Assembly (NCBI GenBank): GCA_035547895.1
Contig: DASZTT010000208.1
Coordinates: 1-14,309 of the forward strand
From: 66-474 sp035547895
Lineage (GTDB): Bacteria; Pseudomonadota; Gammaproteobacteria; Xanthomonadales; Rhodanobacteraceae
Reading direction: 5' to 3'
DNA: 14,309 nt
Part shown: piece after piece, positions 1 through 8,340 of the stretch
Layout: every line of letters begins with the position of its first letter
Numbering within the stretch: position 1 is the stretch's first letter
Program-made: the position numbers and the translations under genes
Notes under the pieces: model-generated
The model's input: the letters and a program-made list of their open reading frames with translations, nothing else
The model's database searches: none
Told to the model about the DNA's origin: nothing

Positions 1-399
1 AGGCGTATTGGGCATGCAACGCACGATCGCGTGTCCCTCGCCAAGCAGGCTTTCGATTTGCGCGATGCGCACCCCGGCGGCGATGGAAATCACCAGCGGA
101 TTCGCATGACGCAGGGGTGCGGCCAGCGCCGTGCACACCTCGCGCATCACTTGCGGCTTCACCGCCAGTACCACGCAGTCGGCATCGGCGATGGCCGCGG
201 CGTTGTCGTTGAAGGTTGGGACCCCGAACTCGCGGCCCAGTGCTTCGCGCGCTTCCACGCGCGGCTCGGCGACCGTGATCGCGGCGGGCGGAAGACCGCG
301 CGCCAATTGCGCGCCGATCAGGCTGCGCGCCATGTTGCCGCCGCCGATGAAGGCGATGCGGGCGTGCGCCGGGGCGACCGATTCGGACTTCACGGACAT
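1..399 (-). CDS. proC: Pyrroline-5-carboxylate reductase, N-terminal part (partial)
   Basis: This gene encodes the enzyme for the last step of proline synthesis, NAD(P)H-dependent reduction of pyrroline-5-carboxylate to proline, in the cytoplasm. Only the first 133 codons are present; the 3' end lies beyond the left edge. The visible part is the Rossmann domain. It has a glycine-rich dinucleotide loop FIGGGNMA at residues 17-24, then VLAVKPQVM, a typical ProC strand and loop, and RCMPNTP at the window edge, also conserved in the family. The ATG at 399 is chosen because it is the only start that leaves a short tail before the Rossmann fold; no clear Shine-Dalgarno sequence precedes it. It lies 65 bases downstream of the efflux operon on the same strand, separated by a possible terminator. 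Identification is confident from the motifs. Confidence 0.95.
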   Translation of the reverse strand, partial: MSVKSESVAPAHARIAFIGGGNMARSLIGAQLARGLPPAAITVAEPRVEAREALGREFGVPTFNDNAAAIADADCVVLAVKPQVMREVCTALAAPLRHANPLVISIAAGVRIAQIESLLGEGHAIVRCMPNTP

Positions 400-415
400 G
401 GATGGACGTGTGGCA

Positions 416-450
416 AAGACGGCGCCAAGCATAACAAGCCGCGCCGTCTT
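416..450 (-). terminator. Possible intrinsic terminator after mdtC
   Basis: A perfect 10-base inverted repeat (AAGACGGCGC at 441-450 read on the minus strand, and its partner at 416-425) encloses a 15-base loop. On the minus strand the stem is GC-rich and runs into CTTTG, a short weak T stretch. It begins 15 bases after the mdtC stop codon, as expected for the end of the efflux operon. The loop contains TATGCT, which resembles a -10 box for proC, but no convincing -35 box is seen. The short T-run keeps confidence moderate. Confidence 0.42.
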
Positions 451-464
451 CGCGCTGCGTGCGG

Positions 465-3400
465 TCAGGCCTCGCCCAGCGCAGCCTTGCGCTTCAGCGC
501 GCGCTGCGCCTTGCGTTCGCGCCGGCGGCGCGCCCAGGTCGCGAAGACCAGGTAGATCGCGGGGGTCGAAAGCAGGGTCAGCGTCTGCGAAAAGATCAGG
601 CCGCCCAGCATCGCGACGCCGAGCGGACGGCGCAGGTCGGCACCGGTGCCGAAGCCGATCACCAGCGGCACCGAGGCCAGGATCGCCACCATCGTCGTCA
701 TCATGATGGGACGGAAGCGCACCAGGCAGGCTTCGCGCACGGCGTCCAGCGGCGTGCGGCCTTCGCGCTCGGCCACCAGCGCGAAGTCGATCATCATGAT
801 CGCGTTCTTCTTCACCAGGCCGATCAGCAGGACCAGCGCCATGATCGCGACGATCGACAGCGGCAGGCCGGTGACCTTCAGCGCCAGCAGGGCGCCGACG
901 CCGGCGGCCGGCAATGTCGACAGGATCGTCACCGGGTGCACCAGGTTTTCGTACAGCATGCCGAGCACCAGGTACACGGCGATGATGGCGCCGACCAGCA
1001 GCAGCGGCATCATCGCCATCTGTTGCTCGAAGCGGCGGAAGAAATCGCCCAGTCCGAGCGTGATGTCGCCCGGCATGCGCATGTCGGCGATGGTCTTGTT
1101 GATCTCCTTGGTGGCCTCGCCCATGGAAACGCCGGGGGCCAGGTTGAACGACAGCGACATGCTGGTCATCTGGTTGATGTGCTCGATTTCGCTGGGCGAG
1201 GTGCTGGATTCCTGGTGCGCGATCGCGCTGATCGGCACCATCTTGCCGCTGGACGAGCGCACGAACAGGCTGTCCAGCGCAGCGGGCGACGCGGTTTGTG
1301 CGGGCAGGGCACTCAGCACCACCTGGTACTGGTTGGTGTCGGAGTAGATCGTCGAAATCTGGCGCTGCCCGAACGCGTTGTAGAGCGCATCGTCCACGGC
1401 CGCCATGGAGACGCCGTAGGTGGCGGCCTTGGCTCGATCCACCACCATGTTCTGCAGCAGCGAACCCTCGTCGAGGTCGCTGCCCACGTCGCGGAACATC
1501 GGGTTCTTCTGCAACTGTGCCTGCAGTTTCGGCAGCCATTCCTCAAGCTCGGTGGCGCTGTTGCTTTGCAGGTTCACGCTGTACTGGCCGCCCTGGCTGG
1601 TGCCGCCTCCGCCGCCGCCGAGATCCTGCAGCGCGCGGAAACGCACATCGAGGTCGGGGTAGCGCGCGACCTTGGCCGACAGCCGCGCGACCACCTGGTC
1701 GGTCGTGTCCTTGCGTTCCTTGCCGAACGGTTTCAGCTGGATGCTGAACCATCCGCTGGGTCCGCGCCGGCTGGTGCCGACCGACGCGCCGACGTACTCG
1801 ACGGCGGGATCCTTGCGCAGCATCGTCACCAGGTTGCTGGTGCGTGCTTCGAGGTCGGCGAACGACATCGTGACTTCGCCACTGGCGCGGCCCCAGATCA
1901 GTCCCGTGTCTTGCGGCGGGAAATCGGTGCCCGGCAGCACGTGGAACAGGTAGATCGTGAACGCCAGCAGCACCAGCGGCGACCACGCCATCAGCTTCGG
2001 GTGCCTGTGCAGCGTCCAGTCCAGCGTGCGCCGGTAGATGGAAAGCATGCCGGCGTGGAAGCGATCGAGCGCGCGCGACAGTTTGGATGGTCCGCTTTCG
2101 TGATCATGGTGGCGCAGGAAGCGGCCGCACAGCGCCGGCGTCAGCGTCAGCGACACCAGCATCGACACGAAGATGGCCGCGATGATGGTGACCGTGAATT
2201 CGCGGAACCACATGCCGATGAACGACGGCGCGAACAGGATGGGCATGAACACCGCCAGCAGCGAAGCGGTGATGGCGACGATGGTGAAGCCGATTTCCTT
2301 CGCGCCTTCCAGCGCCGCCTGCAGGCGCGGCTTGCCTTCGTCGAGGTGGCGGATGATGTTTTCGATCACCACGATCGCGTCGTCCACCACGAAGGTCAGC
2401 GCGATCACCAGTGCCAGCAGTGACAGGTTGTCCAGCGTGTAATTCATCGCGTACATCACGATGAAGGCGCCGCACAGCGACATCGGCACCGCCGCGGTAG
2501 CGATCAGCGTGGGTGCGAGCCGGCGCAGGAACAGCGCCATCGTCAGGATCACCATCGACAGGCTGATCAGCAGCGTGATCTGCACGTCGTTGACCGAATT
2601 GCGGATGGTCGAGGTCTCGTCGAAGTAGGGCGTGATCTGCGTGCCCGGCGGTACCAGGTTGCGCAAGCCCGGCAGCTCGTCCTTCACATCGTCCACCGTC
2701 GCGATGACGTTCGCCTCGGGGCGCTTGTACACCTGCAACTGGATCGAACGCTTGCCGTTGAAGTATGCGGCCTGGAACTTGTCCTCCGCGCCTTCGTACA
2801 CGTTCGCCACGTCGTGCAGGTACACCGGCATGCCGTTGTGCGTGGCGATCACGAGATCGGCGAAGTCCTGGGCGGAATGCAATTGGTCGGTCGCGGTGAT
2901 CGCGGTTTCGATGTTGCCGTCGGTGAGAAATCCCTGCGGCGAGGTGACATTGGCCGCGGTGATCGCGTTGCGGATGTCGTTGGTGGAGAGTCCCAGTGCG
3001 GTCAGCTTGTGCAGATCCACGTCCACCCGCACCGCGGGTTGCGCGCTGCCCGACACGTCCACCGAGGCGACGCCCGGCAACTGGCTGAGGCGCGGCTGCA
3101 GCAAGGTGTTGGCGGCGTCGAACAGCGCCGACATCGGCTGCGTGTCGGAGGTCAGCGCCAGCGTGATCACCGGATCGTCGTTCGGATTGGCCTTGTGCCA
3201 CTGCGGCATCGCCAGGCCGGCCGGCAGGTCGGGCACCGCCGCGTTGATCGCCGCATCGACCTGCTGCGCGGCGGCGTTGATGTCCACGTCGGAGTCGAAC
3301 AGCAGGATCACGAACGCGCTGCCGGCGGAGCTGCGCGAGCGCATCATGTCGATGCCGGGGATCTGGCCGAGATGGCGCTCCAGCGGTGCGGTCACCGTGG

Positions 3401-3581
3401 CCGACATGGTGGTGGCGTTGGCGCCGGGTTCGGCGGCCGACACCCAGATCGCGGGAAACGACACCTCCGGCAACGCGCTGATGCCGAGCAGGCAATAGCA
3501 CAGCACGCCGATCGCCAGCACGCCCGCCGCCAGCAGCGACGTGCCGATGGGGCGTTTGACGAAGGGCGAGGAGATGTTCAT
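465..3581 (-). CDS. mdtC: RND multidrug efflux pump subunit, MdtC-like
   Basis: This is an inner-membrane proton/drug antiporter subunit of the RND (HAE1) family, 1038 residues, a normal full length. The N-terminus (MNISSPFVKRPIGTSLL) and ISALPEVSFPAI after the first membrane segment are typical. Transmembrane segment 4 carries the paired acidic residues of the proton relay in VVDDAIVVIENI (Asp400 and Asp401), and the C-terminal half has GLVKKNAIMMIDFAL with the expected lysine. In MdtABC systems MdtB and MdtC form a mixed trimer; this protein resembles the MdtC partner by gene order. A run of six glycines near residue 655 lies in the second periplasmic (porter) part and is unusual. The ATG at 3581 fits the family N-terminus. 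It is the last gene of the mdtABC operon, 81 bases after the mdtB-like stop. The assignment to MdtC rather than another HAE1 pump is inference from operon order and similarity. Confidence 0.93.
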   Translation of the reverse strand: MNISSPFVKRPIGTSLLAAGVLAIGVLCYCLLGISALPEVSFPAIWVSAAEPGANATTMSATVTAPLERHLGQIPGIDMMRSRSSAGSAFVILLFDSDVDINAAAQQVDAAINAAVPDLPAGLAMPQWHKANPNDDPVITLALTSDTQPMSALFDAANTLLQPRLSQLPGVASVDVSGSAQPAVRVDVDLHKLTALGLSTNDIRNAITAANVTSPQGFLTDGNIETAITATDQLHSAQDFADLVIATHNGMPVYLHDVANVYEGAEDKFQAAYFNGKRSIQLQVYKRPEANVIATVDDVKDELPGLRNLVPPGTQITPYFDETSTIRNSVNDVQITLLISLSMVILTMALFLRRLAPTLIATAAVPMSLCGAFIVMYAMNYTLDNLSLLALVIALTFVVDDAIVVIENIIRHLDEGKPRLQAALEGAKEIGFTIVAITASLLAVFMPILFAPSFIGMWFREFTVTIIAAIFVSMLVSLTLTPALCGRFLRHHDHESGPSKLSRALDRFHAGMLSIYRRTLDWTLHRHPKLMAWSPLVLLAFTIYLFHVLPGTDFPPQDTGLIWGRASGEVTMSFADLEARTSNLVTMLRKDPAVEYVGASVGTSRRGPSGWFSIQLKPFGKERKDTTDQVVARLSAKVARYPDLDVRFRALQDLGGGGGGTSQGGQYSVNLQSNSATELEEWLPKLQAQLQKNPMFRDVGSDLDEGSLLQNMVVDRAKAATYGVSMAAVDDALYNAFGQRQISTIYSDTNQYQVVLSALPAQTASPAALDSLFVRSSSGKMVPISAIAHQESSTSPSEIEHINQMTSMSLSFNLAPGVSMGEATKEINKTIADMRMPGDITLGLGDFFRRFEQQMAMMPLLLVGAIIAVYLVLGMLYENLVHPVTILSTLPAAGVGALLALKVTGLPLSIVAIMALVLLIGLVKKNAIMMIDFALVAEREGRTPLDAVREACLVRFRPIMMTTMVAILASVPLVIGFGTGADLRRPLGVAMLGGLIFSQTLTLLSTPAIYLVFATWARRRRERKAQRALKRKAALGEA

Positions 3582-3652
3582 GGCACTCGGAAGCCCGTTC
3601 CCCCAAGGGAGAAATGGAAATGCGAAACGGTTTCGGGCGGCAGACGATTCAT
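3578..3652 (-). CDS. Possible 24-residue small ORF coupled to mdtC (uncertain)
   Basis: The 81-base gap between the mdtB-like and mdtC-like genes is almost filled by a 24-codon frame. It starts with ATG 10 bases after the mdtB stop and ends with a TGA that overlaps the mdtC ATG as ATGA. The predicted peptide begins MNRLPPETVSHFHFS and ends GFRVP. A GAGCGAG sequence a few bases before the ATG could act as a weak ribosome site. The stretch also contains a small dyad (CGAAAC-G-GTTTCG, 3623-3635). Its G/C share at third codon positions (about 13 of 23) is clearly lower than in the flanking genes, which argues against long-term coding selection. It may be a coupling ORF that carries ribosomes from mdtB to mdtC, or chance. 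No homologue is recognised. Confidence 0.25.
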   Translation of the reverse strand: MNRLPPETVSHFHFSLGGTGFRVP

Positions 3653-3662
3653 CACGGCTCGC

Positions 3663-6600
3663 TCAATCGCCACTCTCGGACGCCAGTTCGGCAGGATGCT
3701 GCCGACCCGTGCGTTCGCGTATCCAGTCGCCGAAGCGTTCCATGTACAGGTAAATCACCGGCGTGGTGTACAGCGTCACCAGTTGCGACAGCAGCAGGCC
3801 GCCCACGATCGCCACGCCCAGCGGACGCCTGAGCTCAGCGCCGATGCCGTTGCCCAGCGCCAGCGGCAGCGCGCCGAACAGCGCCGCGAAGGTCGTCATC
3901 ATGATCGGCCGGAAGCGCAAAAGGCAGGCGCGGCGGATCGCGTCGTGCGGGTTCATGCCGCGCCGCTGCGCGGTGATCGCGAAGTCGATCATCATGATGG
4001 CGTTCTTCTTGACGATGCCGATCAGCAGCACGATGCCGACGATGCCGTCCACCGACAACGGCATCCCGAAGATCATCAACGCCAGCAGCGCACCGACGCC
4101 CGCGGGCGGCAAGGTGGAGAGGATCGTGAGCGGGTGGATGTAGCTTTCGTACAGCACGCCCAGCACGATGTAGATCACCACGATCGCGGCCAGCAGCAGC
4201 AAGGCTTCGTTGCCCAGCGAGGACGAGAATTCCGCGGCCTTGCCGATGAACTGCGCGCGCACCTGCGGCGGCAGCTTCAGCGAAGTGGTGGCTTGGTTGA
4301 TGGCGTCCACCGCCTGCGACAGCGAATAGCCGGGCGCGACGTTGAACGAGATGATCACAGCAGGCAACTGGTTCTGGTGCGCGATCACCAGCGGTGCATC
4401 GGTGATGGTCGCGCTGGCCAGCGTGGACAGCGGCACCGTGCTGCCGCCGCCGAGCACGATGCCGGTGTTGGATTGCCCGATGCCTGTCGCGGTGGACGAG
4501 TTGGCCGACTTGACCATCCCGAGGCTGGTGGCGTTGGTGCCGGTCAGCGCGCCGCTGGAACCGTTGGAGCGCACTCGCAGCATGTTCATCAGGTCGGAGC
4601 GGTTGCGGAACTGTGGCGCCACTTCCAGCACCACGCGGTACTGGTTCTGCTGCGTGAAGATGGTCGAGATCTGGCGCTGGCCGTAAGCGTCGTACAGCGT
4701 GTCGTCGATGGTCTGCACCGGCACGCCGAGGCGGCTCGCGGCGGTGCGGTCGATGTCGAGTTTCATCGCACGGCCGTTCATCGCGAGGTTGTCGGACACG
4801 TCGGCCAGTTCCGGAAGCTGTTTTACCGCCTGCACCACCTGTTGCGCGTTCTTCGCGAGGTCGGTCGGATCGACTTCCGAAATCGCGTACTGGTATTCGG
4901 TCGGCGCGACGGTGGTGTCGAGCGTGATGTCCTGCACCGGCTTCAGGAACAGCTCCACGCCGGGAATGCCGGCGACGTCCTTCTGCAGGCTGGCGACGAC
5001 CTTGTCGAGGCTGCCGCGCTGGCCGCGCGTTTTCAGCACGATGCTGACCTGGCCCTGGTTGAGCGTCGGGTTGATCGAACCCGCGCCGATGAACGCGGCC
5101 ACGCCCGCGACCGCGGGATCGCGGCGCAGCGCGGCGGTGACGGCCTGGATGCTGTTCGACATCGCCGGGAACGCGATGTCGTTGTCGGCCTGCACCACGC
5201 CGGTGATCAGGCCGGTGTCCTGCTCGGGCAGAAGGTCCTTCGGAATCACCACGTACAACAACACGGTCACCGCGACCGAGGCTGCGGCGACCAGGATGGT
5301 GGTGCGCCGGTGCACCAGCACCCAGTCCAGGGTCGCTTCGTACCAGCCGACCATCTTCGCGTAGAAGCCGCGGCGATGTTCCATCGCCTCTTCATCGCCG
5401 GTCGGCAGCGAACCCGGTTTCAGCAGGTACGCGCACATCATCGGCGTCAGCGTCAGCGACACGCCCATCGAGATCGCGACCGCAATGGTCAGCACCCACG
5501 CGAACTCGTGGAACAGGCGGCCGGTGACGCCCGGCATCAGCAGCAGCGGCAGGAACACCGCGATCAGCGAAACGGTCAGCGACAGCACCGTGAAACCGAT
5601 TTCGCGCGAACCGATCTCGGCGGCCTCGCGGCCTTCCTTGCCCTGTTCGAGGTAGCGCACGATGTTCTCGATCATCACGATCGCGTCGTCCACCACGAAG
5701 CCGGTGGCGACGGTCAGCGCCATCAGCGACAGGTTGTCCAGCGAGAAGCCGGCGAAGGCCATCACCGCGAAGGTGCCCATCAGCGACAGCGGCACCGCGA
5801 CCGCGGGGATGATCGTGGCCCACAGCCGGCGCAGGAACACGAAGATCACCGCGACCACCAGCGCGATCGCGATCAGCAGCGTCATCTCGACGTCGTGCAC
5901 CGAAGCACGGATGGTCACCGTGCGGTCGGCGAATACCGAGAGCCGGACGCCCGCCGGCAGCACCGCGCGCAATTCGGGCAGGGTCTGCTCGATCTGGTCG
6001 ACCGTCTTGATGATGTTGGCGCCGGGCTGGCGGCGGATGTCCAGCAGCACCGCCGGCTTGCCGTTCGCCCACGCGGCCAGCTGGTCGTTCTCGACGCCGT
6101 CCACCACGGTGGCGACGTCGGAAAGCCGCACCGGCGCGTTGTTCTTGTACGCGATGATGGTGTTGGCGTATTCGGTGGCGCTCTGCAACTGGTCGTTGGT
6201 GCCGATCTCGTAGGTCTGCACCGCGCCGTTCAACGAACCCTTGGCGGCATTGACGTTGGCCTGGGTGAGCGCCGAGCGCACGTCTTCCATGGTCAGGCCG
6301 AGGTTGGCCAGCTTGCCCGGATCGAGCTGCACGCGCACCGCCGGCCGCACGTTGCCCGCGATGGAAACCAGGCCCACCCCCGGCACCTGCGCGAGGCGCT
6401 GCGACAGGATCGAATCGGCGTAGTTGTTGACGTCGCGCAGCGGCACGCTGTCGGAGGTGAGCGCGAGGGTGATGATCGGCGCGTCGGCCGGATTGACCCG
6501 GTTGTAGACCGGCGGATAGGGCAGGCTCGACGGCAGCCGCGCCGTGCGCAGCGCCGATTGCACGTCCTGCGAGGCCACGTCGAGGTTGGTGTCCATCGCG

Positions 6601-6884
6601 AACTGCAGCGTGATGGTCGAAAGCCCCGCCGCGCTGTTGGAGCTCATCATCGTCAGGCCGGAAATCTGCCCGAGCTGCTGTTCCAGCGGCGTGGTGACCA
6701 GCGTGGCGATGGTGGTGGCGCTGGCGCCGGGGTACTGCGTGGTGACGACCAGGCTGGGCGCCTCGATTTCGGGCAGCGCGGAAACCGGCAGCGCCTTGTA
6801 GCCGATGATGCCGAGCAGCAGCACCGCCGCCATCAACAGCGACGTCGCGATCGGCCGGCGAATGAAGATCGAGGAAAAGCCCAT
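3663..6884 (-). CDS. mdtB: RND multidrug efflux pump subunit, MdtB-like
   Basis: This is a second inner-membrane RND (HAE1) drug/proton antiporter subunit, 1073 residues, about 30 longer than E. coli MdtB. It has the standard start MGFSSIFIRRPIATSLL followed by VSALPEIEAPSLVV, the acidic pair in FVVDDAIVMIENI (Asp399 and Asp400), and GIVKKNAIMMIDFAI near the C-terminus. Two halves of six membrane segments, each with a large periplasmic loop, are expected. The additional length is explained by a Ser/Thr/Gly/Asn-rich insert at about residues 773-815 (between MLRVRSNG and STVPLSTL), in the second periplasmic region near the funnel-like docking part. It lies 39 bases after mdtA and before mdtC, so co-transcription is likely. 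The sequence differs clearly from the mdtC-like protein, as expected for a heteromeric MdtBC pump rather than a recent duplicate. Confidence 0.93.
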   Translation of the reverse strand: MGFSSIFIRRPIATSLLMAAVLLLGIIGYKALPVSALPEIEAPSLVVTTQYPGASATTIATLVTTPLEQQLGQISGLTMMSSNSAAGLSTITLQFAMDTNLDVASQDVQSALRTARLPSSLPYPPVYNRVNPADAPIITLALTSDSVPLRDVNNYADSILSQRLAQVPGVGLVSIAGNVRPAVRVQLDPGKLANLGLTMEDVRSALTQANVNAAKGSLNGAVQTYEIGTNDQLQSATEYANTIIAYKNNAPVRLSDVATVVDGVENDQLAAWANGKPAVLLDIRRQPGANIIKTVDQIEQTLPELRAVLPAGVRLSVFADRTVTIRASVHDVEMTLLIAIALVVAVIFVFLRRLWATIIPAVAVPLSLMGTFAVMAFAGFSLDNLSLMALTVATGFVVDDAIVMIENIVRYLEQGKEGREAAEIGSREIGFTVLSLTVSLIAVFLPLLLMPGVTGRLFHEFAWVLTIAVAISMGVSLTLTPMMCAYLLKPGSLPTGDEEAMEHRRGFYAKMVGWYEATLDWVLVHRRTTILVAAASVAVTVLLYVVIPKDLLPEQDTGLITGVVQADNDIAFPAMSNSIQAVTAALRRDPAVAGVAAFIGAGSINPTLNQGQVSIVLKTRGQRGSLDKVVASLQKDVAGIPGVELFLKPVQDITLDTTVAPTEYQYAISEVDPTDLAKNAQQVVQAVKQLPELADVSDNLAMNGRAMKLDIDRTAASRLGVPVQTIDDTLYDAYGQRQISTIFTQQNQYRVVLEVAPQFRNRSDLMNMLRVRSNGSSGALTGTNATSLGMVKSANSSTATGIGQSNTGIVLGGGSTVPLSTLASATITDAPLVIAHQNQLPAVIISFNVAPGYSLSQAVDAINQATTSLKLPPQVRAQFIGKAAEFSSSLGNEALLLLAAIVVIYIVLGVLYESYIHPLTILSTLPPAGVGALLALMIFGMPLSVDGIVGIVLLIGIVKKNAIMMIDFAITAQRRGMNPHDAIRRACLLRFRPIMMTTFAALFGALPLALGNGIGAELRRPLGVAIVGGLLLSQLVTLYTTPVIYLYMERFGDWIRERTGRQHPAELASESGD

Positions 6885-6923
6885 GGCGTCAGTCCACGAT
6901 GGCCGCAGCGGCCGCGCGCGCCA

Positions 6924-8231
6924 TCAATGTCTCCGCCCGCGTCCGCTGCCGCTGGATTGGGCCGCGGCCTTGATCTCCGCGGTGGTCGGCGGCGCCGGCA
7001 CTTCGCCGGGTTTCATCGGCGTCACCTTGCTGCCCTGCTTGAGGCGGAACTGGCCCGCGGTGACCACTTCGTCGCCGGCCTTGAGGCCGTGCGTCACGAT
7101 GATGCCGGTGTCGCCCGCTTCGCCGCCGGTGGTGACCGGTTGCATGATGACGTACTTGGCCGGCTTGTTGCTGGCAGGCGCGCTGCTTGCGGCGCGCTTG
7201 CGCCGACGCCACTTGCCGCTCGCCGCGGGAGCCGAATTGTCGGGCGCAGCATTGGCCGGACGCTTGTCGGTGACCAGCCACACGTAGTCGCCGTTCGGTC
7301 CGCGCTGCACCGCCGCGGTCGGCACCACCAGCGCGTCGGGATCCACGCTTACCTTCAGTTGCGTGTTCGCATACTGGCCCGGGAAAAGCTGGTTGTTGCC
7401 GTTCGGGAATTCGGCCTTCATCTGGAACGAACCCGTGGACGGGTCGATCTGGTTGCCGATCACCACCAGCTTGCCGTCGCCCTCGATCACCTTGTTGGAA
7501 GCATCGAGGATCGACACCGTCAACGGCGCCTTCGCCTGGGCGGCGCGGATTTCGTCGAGGTATTTGCCCGCCTGCGTGAAAATCACGTAGATCGGCTGCG
7601 TCTGCGTGACGGTGACGATGGTGGTCGAGGTGGTGATGACGTTGCCGGGGTCGACCTGGCGGATGCCGGCCAGCCCGTCGATGGGCGACGTGATCTTGGT
7701 GAAACCCAGTTGCACCTGGGTGTCCTGGATGCTGGCGTTGTCCGCGGCGACCGCAGCCTGGTACTGCGACACGGTGTTCTTCTGCGTGATGCGATCGATC
7801 TGGGCGACGTACTGCTTGTACTTCGGGTCTTCCGACCGCTCGTAGTTCGCGCGCGCGGTGGCGAGCTGGGTCTGGTCCTGGGCGCGCTTGGCGATGGCCT
7901 GGTCGAGCTGCGCCTGCAGCGTGCGCGGATCGATTTCCGCCAGCACCTGGCCCTTCTTCACGGGCGCGCCTTCGGTGAAGTCGAGCTTCAGCAACTGTCC
8001 GCCGACCTGCGGCTGCACGTTGACGGTGTTGAGCGCCTGCACGGTGCCCTGGCTGGTCAGGTACACCGGCACGTTCTGCGGCGTCGCCGGAACCACGGTG
8101 ACGGGCACGGCTTCCTCGGCGCCGCCGGCGCCGAAACCGCTGGATTTGCCGGGGCCCGAGAAGATGCGCCACAGGATCAGTACCGCGATGACGACGCCGA
8201 CGATCGTCAGGATCCATTTGGTTCGCGACAT
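6924..8231 (-). CDS. mdtA: Membrane-fusion (periplasmic adaptor) protein, MdtA-like
   Basis: This is the periplasmic adaptor linking the RND pump to an outer-membrane channel; 435 residues from the chosen start. Residues 1-26 (MSRTKWILTIVGVVIAVLILW...) form one N-terminal membrane anchor with no lipobox cysteine. Then come the first lipoyl half (VPVYLTSQGTVQALNTVNVQPQVGG), an alpha-hairpin rich in Ala/Gln/Arg (QAQLDQAIAKRAQDQTQLAT), the second lipoyl half (SPIDGLAGIRQVDPGNVI), and beta-barrel and membrane-proximal domains. An upstream in-frame ATG at 8312 would add 27 residues ahead of the anchor. It is rejected because those residues are polar and its ATG lies in an AT-rich stretch that looks like a promoter. 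Near residues 322-359 a Pro/Ala/Ser-rich insert carries GKWRRRKRAA. The protein ends in a Ser/Gly/Arg tail. It is the first gene of the operon. Confidence 0.9.
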   Translation of the reverse strand: MSRTKWILTIVGVVIAVLILWRIFSGPGKSSGFGAGGAEEAVPVTVVPATPQNVPVYLTSQGTVQALNTVNVQPQVGGQLLKLDFTEGAPVKKGQVLAEIDPRTLQAQLDQAIAKRAQDQTQLATARANYERSEDPKYKQYVAQIDRITQKNTVSQYQAAVAADNASIQDTQVQLGFTKITSPIDGLAGIRQVDPGNVITTSTTIVTVTQTQPIYVIFTQAGKYLDEIRAAQAKAPLTVSILDASNKVIEGDGKLVVIGNQIDPSTGSFQMKAEFPNGNNQLFPGQYANTQLKVSVDPDALVVPTAAVQRGPNGDYVWLVTDKRPANAAPDNSAPAASGKWRRRKRAASSAPASNKPAKYVIMQPVTTGGEAGDTGIIVTHGLKAGDEVVTAGQFRLKQGSKVTPMKPGEVPAPPTTAEIKAAAQSSGSGRGRRH

Positions 8232-8340
8232 GCGAGTGTTGTCCAGGTAGCTGCTGCGTGTGTTCGACCGTGGCCGCGGCCAGTGGTTCGCCGCGCGGTC
8301 GCAGAAGGCCATAAATTAGCCGATCGGGCACAGGCGCGCC
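8232..8340 (-). promoter_or_regulatory. Probable mdtABC promoter/leader region
   Basis: This is the stretch directly upstream of the efflux operon on the minus strand. The only AT-rich patch is GCTAATTTAT at 8311-8320, which could supply a -10 element (TAATTT). No good -35 box is seen. If it is used, the leader would be about 75 bases. No operator for a named regulator can be recognised; E. coli mdtABC is controlled by BaeR, but no BaeR gene is visible here. The call rests on position and base composition only. Confidence 0.3.

Noticed and set aside
459..2423. A 654-codon plus-strand frame opposite mdtC
   Set aside because: It has the same low-complexity composition and no domain; it is a shadow of the mdtC-like gene.
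8232..8312. An upstream in-frame ATG that would extend the MdtA-like protein by 27 residues
   Set aside because: The extension is polar and places the membrane anchor internally; the ATG lies in the AT-rich likely promoter. The ATG at 8231 gives a normal adaptor N-terminus.
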